Origin: an uncultured Oscillospiraceae bacterium
GTDB taxonomy: Bacteria; Bacillota; Clostridia; Oscillospirales; Oscillospiraceae
Direction: 5' to 3'
NCBI GenBank assembly: GCA_910587255.1
Contig: CAJUKT010000017.1
Coordinates: 1-23,151 of the forward strand
Length of the DNA stretch: 23,151 bases
In this document: piece after piece, positions 6,312 through 10,643 of the stretch
Layout: the number at the start of each line of letters is the position of its first letter
Position numbering within the stretch: the stretch's first letter is position 1
Translations under genes and position numbers: made by a program
The notes under the pieces: generated by a model
What the model saw: only the letters and a program-made list of their open reading frames with translations
The model's database searches: none
Told to the model about the DNA's origin: nothing

Positions 6312-6772
6312 CCTCAACCGAGATTATCCGGTCTGCGCTCATTAAGAGCGGGAAAACCCAGGCCGCCCTGGCCGAGTTCATGGGATGCACCCGGCAGAAC
6401 TTGAATATCAGGCTCAGGAAGGGAACGCTCACCTATAACGAGCTTGAGAAGGCCCTGTCGTTCCTGGGGCACCGGATCATGGTTCTGGACGACGATGGAC
6501 AGCCGCTCCGGCACTATGGGAACAGCACCGGCCCGAGGCTGACCCGCCGAATCGGAGGGAAGGTGTACGACACCAGCAAGGCCAGCCTGATTGAGAGCAC
6601 GGCCAGCAAGGATGCCGGGAGCGTGGCAGAGTACGAGGAGCTGTACGTTGATGCAGCCGGCCGGGAGTTTGTGGCATATCGGCTGCCGAACGGGAAAGGC
6701 TCCATCAGCGCCGAACCGGCGGCAGTTGAGGTCTTCAAGAGAGGCATGATTACCCCATCAGCACACCGCTGA
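6308..6772 (+). CDS. HTH DNA-binding protein, candidate repressor of the module
   Basis: A 154-residue protein. Residues about 3-55 form a Cro/CI-type helix-turn-helix (SALIKSGKTQAALAEFMGC, then TRQNLNIRLRKGTLTYNELEKAL). The C-terminal 95 residues are a different, unrecognised domain with YEELYVDAAGREFVAYRLPNG, possibly for ligand binding or dimerisation. It is the last gene of operon 1 and ends about 65 bp before the second operator-flanked promoter. That makes it the best local candidate to bind the TACCAGTTYGGTA-type sites and to control both operons, including its own. The HTH is visible; the target assignment is inferred. Confidence 0.75.
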   Translation: MTSTEIIRSALIKSGKTQAALAEFMGCTRQNLNIRLRKGTLTYNELEKALSFLGHRIMVLDDDGQPLRHYGNSTGPRLTRRIGGKVYDTSKASLIESTASKDAGSVAEYEELYVDAAGREFVAYRLPNGKGSISAEPAAVEVFKRGMITPSAHR

Positions 6773-6802
6773 CATACTGCACATAAACGATGGACAATCT
6801 TC

Positions 6803-6815
6803 TGGCACTATGCCA
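6803..6815. promoter_or_regulatory. Everted palindrome upstream of promoter 2
   Basis: TGGCACTATGCCA is a perfect 5-bp inverted repeat with a 3-base centre. Its half-sites are like those of O1-O5 but in the opposite order, so it may be a site for another regulator or a chance match. Confidence 0.35.
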
Positions 6816-6837
6816 AAGTCAATCGTTAAATTTTCGC

Positions 6838-6866
6838 TTTACAATTACCGAAATGGCAGTTAGAAT
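6838..6866 (+). promoter_or_regulatory. Promoter of accessory operon 2
   Basis: TTTACA (6838-6843), a 17-base spacer and TAGAAT (6861-6866). The sequence around it, from TTAAATTT through CGCTTTACAATTACC, GGCAGTTAGAATAGTA and beyond, is nearly the same as at promoter 1 (4003-4031). Start is expected near 6873. Confidence 0.8.
6846..6858. promoter_or_regulatory. Operator O4 inside promoter 2
   Basis: TACCGAAATGGCA occupies the same place in the spacer as O2 does in promoter 1. The centre differs, but TACC and GG-A are kept. Confidence 0.55.
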
Positions 6867-6888
6867 AGTAGTATAAACAAACAAAAGT

Positions 6889-6901
6889 TACCAGTTCGGC
6901 A
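6889..6901. promoter_or_regulatory. Operator O5 downstream of promoter 2
   Basis: TACCAGTTCGGCA starts 43 bp after O4, the same spacing as O2 to O3. Confidence 0.6.
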
Positions 6902-6926
6902 CAAATTGTAAAACGGAGGTATTCAA

Positions 6927-7235
6927 ATGAACTTCAACGAAATGTACTCCAACGCTATCGCCCAACTCGGCGAAACCTACCTCACCCCGGCCTACGCCGC
7001 CGCCAAGGAAAACTTCTTCAAGGTGTTTGAAACCCTCGCCGCCGCCGGGTGCATGGGGCGGGTGGAGGACTGCCGGCCGGAGCTCGAAGACCCCACCTAC
7101 CAAGTCGATGAAGAAGACGTCGATGACATGGGCCGGATGGTCGAAATCCTCCGCCGGGTCAACTACCCGAGGGTGAATGAATGGGAATGGGACTACAGGA
7201 TGCTCAAAGCCCAGCTCATTCTCGCCCCCACCTGA
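6927..7235 (+). CDS. Unknown protein, accessory operon 2 gene 1
   Basis: A 102-residue acidic, helical protein with CGGAGG upstream of ATG 6927. It is rich in Ala, Glu and Asp (YQVDEEDVDDMGRMVEILRRV). The family is not recognised. It is the first gene after promoter 2. As in operon 1 gene 3, its stop codon TGA (7233-7235) is part of the hammerhead core CUGAUGA (7232-7238), and the codons before it (CCC AC) provide the 5' strand of ribozyme stem I. Confidence 0.65.
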   Translation: MNFNEMYSNAIAQLGETYLTPAYAAAKENFFKVFETLAAAGCMGRVEDCRPELEDPTYQVDEEDVDDMGRMVEILRRVNYPRVNEWEWDYRMLKAQLILAPT

Positions 7236-7309
7236 TGAGAGCCGGACAGCAACCGGCCGAAACCACCCGGCAGCCAGCCGGGGGAGGTCGTGGGAAGCTG
7301 AAATCCCAC
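7212..7309 (+). ncRNA. Type I hammerhead ribozyme, copy 2 (canonical core)
   Basis: All core elements are present in order. Stem I is CCCAC (7227-7231) with GTGGG (7290-7294), extended beyond an internal loop by CAGCT (7212-7216) with AGCTG (7296-7300). CTGATGA is at 7232-7238. Stem II is G-C plus GCCGG/CCGGC (7241-7245, 7253-7257) with one bulged A and loop ACAGCAA. GAAA is at 7259-7262. Stem III is ACC/GGT and CCCGGC/GCCGGG (7262-7288). C17 is 7289, so cleavage is predicted between 7289 and 7290. The internal loop in stem I facing loop II is where natural hammerheads make activating contacts. GTGGGA can also pair with TCCCAC (7304-7309) after cleavage. Confidence 0.88.
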
Positions 7310-7437
7310 CAAAGAAAACGGAAACGCCCCGCAGCCGCAAACTGCAAGGGCGTCCCACTGGAGGAAACCGAGGCAGGCCCGTCAGGAGGAAACCGCTCGG
7401 TTCCTCGCCAGAATACAACATACTGGAGGAAAAATCA
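7310..7437 (+). other. Structured leader between ribozyme 2 and the next gene
   Basis: No ORF with a good start lies here. ACGCCC with GGGCGT encloses GCAG/CTGC (about 7324-7352). GAGGAAACCGAG (7361-7372) pairs with CTCGGTTCCTC (7396-7406) with one bulged A. Two further AGGAGG-like sequences lie inside or near these stems before the true ribosome site at about 7425. Confidence 0.5.
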
Positions 7438-7644
7438 ATGAGCAACGAGAAAAACGTGACGAAGACCCTGGAGCTCCGCAATCAGGCCATCAAGGTCGAG
7501 TCCCTGCTGTACGCCGCCGATAAGATCGTCGAGGAGTTCCACGCAACCAAGGAGACGAAGCCCGAGCTGGAGCGGTTCCTGAACCTGTTCTACATGGCCG
7601 TCGATGCCGCTGCCGAGCTCAAGGACATGGCGGAGGAGATGTAA
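7438..7644 (+). CDS. Small helical protein, accessory operon 2 gene 2
   Basis: A 68-residue protein starting at ATG 7438 behind CTGGAGGAAA. The frame is open further upstream, but that part crosses the ribozyme and structured leader and has no suitable start. The sequence KTLELRNQAIKVESLLYAADKIVEEFH is almost all helix and probably folds as a helical hairpin. I recognise no family with certainty. It would be translated from the 3' cleavage product of ribozyme 2. Confidence 0.65.
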   Translation: MSNEKNVTKTLELRNQAIKVESLLYAADKIVEEFHATKETKPELERFLNLFYMAVDAAAELKDMAEEM

Positions 7645-7646
7645 CG

Positions 7647-8006
7647 ATGACTGAGATTAAGTATGGGGCCGTTTTGGTGGCCGCCGCCCACAAGCAGGGC
7701 GTTGAAATGAACCACGATGATGCTACCGTCGTCCTGAGCTACTTTGGCCTCGAAGACCACTACTTGATGTGCTCGAACGACCTGAGCAGCCTGACCCTGC
7801 GGCACCACCTGGGCGGCGATGAGTTCGACGATAAGCCGTGCAACATCTTGGACGCCGTGAAGTACGTCGCTGGTGTCTGCAAGGGTATCCTGGACTACAC
7901 GCTTGAGGCGAAAGAGAAGGGCTACACCAAGGAGGCGAAGTTCTTCCGTGGGGAGCTGCGGACGCTGAAACGCCTTGCCGATACATACGCTGCCGCATTG
8001 AGCTGA
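7647..8006 (+). CDS. Unknown protein, accessory operon 2 gene 3
   Basis: A 119-residue protein that starts two bases after gene 2. The region GVEMNHDDATVVLSYFGLEDHYLM is followed by several helices, including ILDAVKYVAGVCKGILDYTLEAKEKGY. No membrane segment, motif or known family is evident. A hairpin (8016-8036) and the next gene follow. Confidence 0.6.
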   Translation: MTEIKYGAVLVAAAHKQGVEMNHDDATVVLSYFGLEDHYLMCSNDLSSLTLRHHLGGDEFDDKPCNILDAVKYVAGVCKGILDYTLEAKEKGYTKEAKFFRGELRTLKRLADTYAAALS

Positions 8007-8015
8007 AGGACAGCC

Positions 8016-8036
8016 GCCCTCCCGGTTTGGGAGGGC
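8016..8036 (+). other. Intergenic hairpin
   Basis: GCCCTCCC and GGGAGGGC form a perfect 8-bp stem with loop GGTTT. Only a weak T-rich stretch follows, so at most it is a partial terminator before the next gene. Confidence 0.5.
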
Positions 8037-8070
8037 AGCTTCAATATGGACGTGAAAGGAGGAACGACAG

Positions 8071-8604
8071 ATGAGTAGCGCATCTACCATCCCGTACAGA
8101 CCGAGCCAATCTGTCAGGGTTGTGTATGAGCCTGATGGGACGCCGCTGTACTGCGGCCGGGATGTGGCCGATGTGCTTGGCTACAAGGCCCCGATTAAGG
8201 CGGTTCAGAGGGCGGAGGGTGTAACGCTCTACCGCAGGAGAGTAAACTGGCGCTCACCGAAGGACTGCCGCCGGTTCAGCGCCGAGGTTCTCTGCCTGGA
8301 CAGACAGGGCTGCGAGAAGCTGGCCGAGTTCAGGAAGGAAGGGAGCCGAGACGCCGCCCGGTGGGTCACGACCGAAATGATCCAGAAGGCCGAGCTTGAA
8401 CGGCCACAGACGCAGAAGCCGCCGGTTCAGCAGGACACCGTGATGGCGGCACCGCCCGCCGATGAACACTGGCCGCCCGTTGATGTTCGGGGATTCGAGG
8501 CCAAGCTGGATGCCATCATCGCCCAGTGTGTGATGATGAAGACGCAGATAGGAAGTCTCTACGGAGCCCAGTATGCTGGGCAGTTGAGTGAAAGGACGGT
8601 ATGA
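8071..8604 (+). CDS. BRO-N domain protein (phage antirepressor-like)
   Basis: A 177-residue protein with AAAGGAGG ahead of ATG 8071. Residues about 15-95 match the BRO-N fold: VRVVYEPDGTPLYCGRDVAD, then VLGYKAPIKAVQRA, then a basic stretch and LDRQGCEKLAEFRK. BRO-N proteins are DNA-binding regulators or antirepressors common in phages and mobile elements. The C-terminal part is a Pro/Gln-rich linker and a short helix, so no second known domain (such as KilA-C) is seen. Its stop overlaps the next start (ATGA). Confidence 0.75.
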   Translation: MSSASTIPYRPSQSVRVVYEPDGTPLYCGRDVADVLGYKAPIKAVQRAEGVTLYRRRVNWRSPKDCRRFSAEVLCLDRQGCEKLAEFRKEGSRDAARWVTTEMIQKAELERPQTQKPPVQQDTVMAAPPADEHWPPVDVRGFEAKLDAIIAQCVMMKTQIGSLYGAQYAGQLSERTV

Positions 8605-9059
8605 ATATGAAAGCCACGAAGTTGACCAAGAAGGAACTGGAGAACATTGCCCGGCTCAACGCCCAGGCTGAGGAGCGGCGGCGTCTGGCCGAGGAGGAGA
8701 AGAAGCGGGCCGAGTTGAAGAAGAAGTATGAGCGGTCTGAGCGCCAGCGGGCCTACTACGAGGCCCACAAGGAGCAGATTGCCGCCTACCAGAAGGCGTA
8801 CCGGGAGAAGAACAAGGAGAAGATCGCCGCCTACCAGAAGGCGTACCGGGCGGTCGCTAAGCTGAGCCCGGAGGAGAGGGCCGCCGCCGCTGCGAAGCAC
8901 GAGGCTGAGGTTGCCGCCAAACGTGCGGCCAAGGCCAAGCAGCAGAAAGAGCGCCAGCGGGCCTACTACCTGGAGAACCGGGAGAAGATGTTGACCTACC
9001 AGAGAGAGTACCGGAGGAGGCTGAAGGCCGAGAAGGACGCCGCTTCGTCCGCCGCCTGA
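8601..9059 (+). CDS. Lys/Arg/Ala-rich repeat coiled-coil protein
   Basis: A 152-residue, highly basic, all-helical protein. It contains a tandem repeat of about 15 residues: IAAYQKAYRE-KNKEK followed by IAAYQKAYR. Related QRAYY segments lie on both sides (ERQRAYYEAHKEQ and ERQRAYYLENREK). The DNA has a 25-bp exact repeat (8781-8805 and 8826-8850). Similar AYxxAxKEK repeats occur in phage proteins next to endonuclease VII-type nucleases, but no nuclease domain is seen here. The start could be ATG 8601 (overlapping the previous stop) or 8607. A nucleic-acid-binding role is likely from charge. Confidence 0.65.
   Translation: MNMKATKLTKKELENIARLNAQAEERRRLAEEEKKRAELKKKYERSERQRAYYEAHKEQIAAYQKAYREKNKEKIAAYQKAYRAVAKLSPEERAAAAAKHEAEVAAKRAAKAKQQKERQRAYYLENREKMLTYQREYRRRLKAEKDAASSAA
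8781..8850 (+). repeat. Tandem 45-bp coding repeat
   Basis: Two exact 25-bp copies of GCCGCCTACCAGAAGGCGTA plus CCGGG start at 8781 and 8826. The period is 45 bp (15 codons), within the basic coiled-coil gene. Confidence 0.75.
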
Positions 9060-9075
9060 ATGGTGGTGAGCAGGT

Positions 9076-9270
9076 GTGAATGGACAGATGACGGCTCGGG
9101 ACAGGGCGGAGCTCCGGCGGTATGTGGATGACCGAACCCCGTTCTTCATGCGGTCTGGCGTGTATAGCCAGTTGGCGACCGGGTGCAGCTCCGTAGAGCG
9201 TCTCGTAATCATGCGGGAGCAGATGGAGCGTCTGCGGAAGTCCCATCTGAACGACCGGAACCGGCGATAG
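9076..9270 (+). CDS. Small basic protein, last gene of accessory operon 2
   Basis: A 64-residue, Arg-rich protein with a GTG start at 9076; the upstream ribosome site (GAGCAGGT) is weak, and an internal ATG at 9088 is possible. The sequence includes RAELRRYVDDRTPFFMRSG and ERLVIMREQMERLRK. I recognise no family. A strong terminator follows 10 bases after the stop. Confidence 0.5.
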   Translation: MNGQMTARDRAELRRYVDDRTPFFMRSGVYSQLATGCSSVERLVIMREQMERLRKSHLNDRNRR

Positions 9271-9280
9271 CTGTGCCATC

Positions 9281-9307
9281 AGCGGGGGCGTGATGCCCCC
9301 GCTTTTT
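9281..9307 (+). terminator. Intrinsic terminator of accessory operon 2
   Basis: AGCGGGGGC and GCCCCCGCT form a perfect 9-bp stem with loop GTGAT, followed by TTTT. Confidence 0.92.
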
Positions 9308-9326
9308 GTAAAACTGCTGTTTAACT

Positions 9327-9356
9327 CTTGCATGGGGCAAGCGAATCGTATATAAT
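9327..9356 (+). promoter_or_regulatory. Promoter and inverted repeat of the toxin-antitoxin operon
   Basis: TTGCAT (9328-9333), a 17-base spacer and TATAAT (9351-9356). CTTGC (9327-9331) and GCAAG (9337-9341) form an inverted repeat over the -35 box, a likely autoregulatory operator as is usual for type II systems. Confidence 0.8.
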
Positions 9357-9377
9357 GACGATGAAAGGGGAAGTGTT

Positions 9378-9707
9378 ATGAAACGAACATACATTTTGAC
9401 CCCTGATTTCGATAAAGCCTGGAGCGGTATGGGACTTGGCGATGACGAGTTACAGTTGCTTCAACAGGTCTTGAATAAGGACCCTGAAATTGGAACTGTG
9501 ATTCCCGGCCTTGGCGGTGCCAGAAAGGTACGCATACCTCTTGAGGGCCGTGGGAAATCCGGTGGCGGCCGAGTTGTCTACGTTGACATCGTAGTAAAAG
9601 AGCAGATATACCTCTTGGCTGCCTATGCCAAGAATGTGCAGACCGATTTAGACCCAGATCAAAAGAAAGTTATTCGCAAGATGGTTGAGATTATCAAGGA
9701 GGAGTAA
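9378..9707 (+). CDS. RelE/HigB-type toxin (phage-derived RelE family)
   Basis: A 109-residue protein of the RelE superfamily. RKVRIPLEGRGKSGGGRVVYVDIV gives the central strands with Arg and Gly residues, and KEQIYLLAAYAKNVQTDLDPDQKK is the hallmark C-terminal part of the family (Y-L-L-x-A-Y-x-K-N-x-x-x-x-L). Such toxins cut mRNA at the ribosome or independently of it. Gene order is toxin first, antitoxin second, as in HigBA. The DNA is somewhat less G+C-rich than the operons on its left. It has its own promoter and the antitoxin starts four bases after its stop. Confidence 0.85.
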   Translation: MKRTYILTPDFDKAWSGMGLGDDELQLLQQVLNKDPEIGTVIPGLGGARKVRIPLEGRGKSGGGRVVYVDIVVKEQIYLLAAYAKNVQTDLDPDQKKVIRKMVEIIKEE

Positions 9708-9711
9708 GTTT

Positions 9712-10038
9712 ATGGAGAAGAGCTACTATGAGATGCTTAAATCCGGCCTGGAAGATGCAGTAGCATTTTCCAAAGGAGATACGTCCCGGTGCAGAGTAAT
9801 TGAGGTAGAGATTCCCGATCCTGTTCCTGCCCCTGCATATAAGGCTGCCGATGTCGTTCGTACCCGTCAGGCGCTCAATCTGACCCAGCGGGCACTCGCT
9901 AAAGCGATGGGCGTACCTACCGAAACGGTGGAGGAATGGGAGAATGGCAAGGTTGAACCCTCTGGTATTGCCAGCCGCTTCTTGTTCCTGCTGGACGGAG
10001 ACCACTCGCTGGTTGACCGTTTGACTGCCCTGCAATGA
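9712..10038 (+). CDS. HigA-type HTH antitoxin
   Basis: A 108-residue protein starting at ATG 9712 behind AAGGAGGAG, which overlaps the end of the toxin gene. Residues about 52-90 are a helix-turn-helix (VRTRQALNLTQRALAKAMGV, then PTETVEEWENGKVEPSGIA). The W-E-N-G-K-x-x-P motif is typical of HigA/XRE-type antitoxins. The N-terminal 45 residues probably wrap the toxin. It should neutralise the RelE-type toxin and repress the operon through the repeat at 9327-9341. Confidence 0.85.
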   Translation: MEKSYYEMLKSGLEDAVAFSKGDTSRCRVIEVEIPDPVPAPAYKAADVVRTRQALNLTQRALAKAMGVPTETVEEWENGKVEPSGIASRFLFLLDGDHSLVDRLTALQ

Positions 10039-10058
10039 TTTGAAGGAGTGCAATCGAC

Positions 10059-10358
10059 ATGGCCGCCATGAACATCGAAGTAGAGTTGGATGATTACACG
10101 TTGAAGAAGGCGGTTGCTGTTTGTGAGAGGGAAGGCATCAGCCTTGAAGGAGCGGTTGCCGTCTTCGTGAATCAGATAGCAGTCGAGGGAAGCATCCCCC
10201 TCAACGGGGGGATGCTTGCACTTCGCAAGCTCGGTGAGGAGGCTAAACGGAACGGAACAGCGAACATGACCCTGGAGGAAATAAACGAGGAGATTGCCGT
10301 TGCCAGGAGAGGGCGGGCCGAACGTGAGAGCGGTGAAAACCAGCCCCCTGTGAAGTAA
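10059..10358 (+). CDS. RelB/DinJ-family antitoxin-like protein without its own toxin
   Basis: A 99-residue protein. Residues about 4-45 (NIEVELDDYTLKKAVAVCER, EGISLEGAVAVFVNQIAVEG, then SIPL) match the ribbon-helix-helix part of RelB/DinJ antitoxins. No YafQ/RelE gene follows it; the next gene is on the other strand. It lies 20 bases after the HigA-like gene, behind GAAGGAG, so it is probably the third gene of the same operon. It may be a second antitoxin, a transcriptional co-regulator, an anti-addiction gene, or the remains of a second toxin-antitoxin pair. Confidence 0.75.
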   Translation: MAAMNIEVELDDYTLKKAVAVCEREGISLEGAVAVFVNQIAVEGSIPLNGGMLALRKLGEEAKRNGTANMTLEEINEEIAVARRGRAERESGENQPPVK

Positions 10359-10464
10359 AACCGCCTCATCCAGAAATAATGACCGCACACAATGAGCCAC
10401 AAGGGGCGGCAAGGACATTCCCCTTATACTTTCCCATCCAAACGCAACCGCCGCTCCAAGAGGC

Positions 10465-10481
10465 TCCTACGAGCTAATACG
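10465..10481 (+). repeat. 17-bp direct repeat, right copy (R3)
   Basis: Identical to 3575-3591 and also preceded by CTTATA and CAACCG at matching positions. It lies in the 285-base gap between the last accessory gene and the first chromosomal gene, where an attachment site would be expected. Confidence 0.7.
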
Positions 10482-10599
10482 AGGAAAGGCCCCAAAACGG
10501 GGCGGTGTTGCCCAGTTTTTGGGGGTAAAAATCGTATCTCCCGTGACCAGAGGGGACGCCATGTTTATCTCGGACAGGATTGCCCCGCAGTAACAAACA

Positions 10600-10627
10600 G
10601 CCCCCGGGACCCTTGGGTCCCGGGGGC
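10600..10627 (-). terminator. Terminator of the histidine kinase-HD operon
   Basis: GCCCCCGGGACCC and GGGTCCCGGGGGC pair perfectly over 13 bp. On the minus strand the stem is followed by TGTTTGTTA. It may also stop plus-strand transcripts from the accessory region, though less well. Confidence 0.8.
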
Positions 10628-10643
10628 TTCCTGCTTGGCGGGC

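Noticed and set aside
7177..7437. Upstream extension of the 68-residue protein frame through the ribozyme
   Set aside because: The extension has no ribosome site, overlaps the preceding gene and reads as Pro/Arg/Lys-rich non-protein sequence. The RNA fold explains the region better.
8781..8850. Short repeats considered as a CRISPR-like array
   Set aside because: There are only two copies, the period is 15 codons in frame, and the repeat lies within a coding region.
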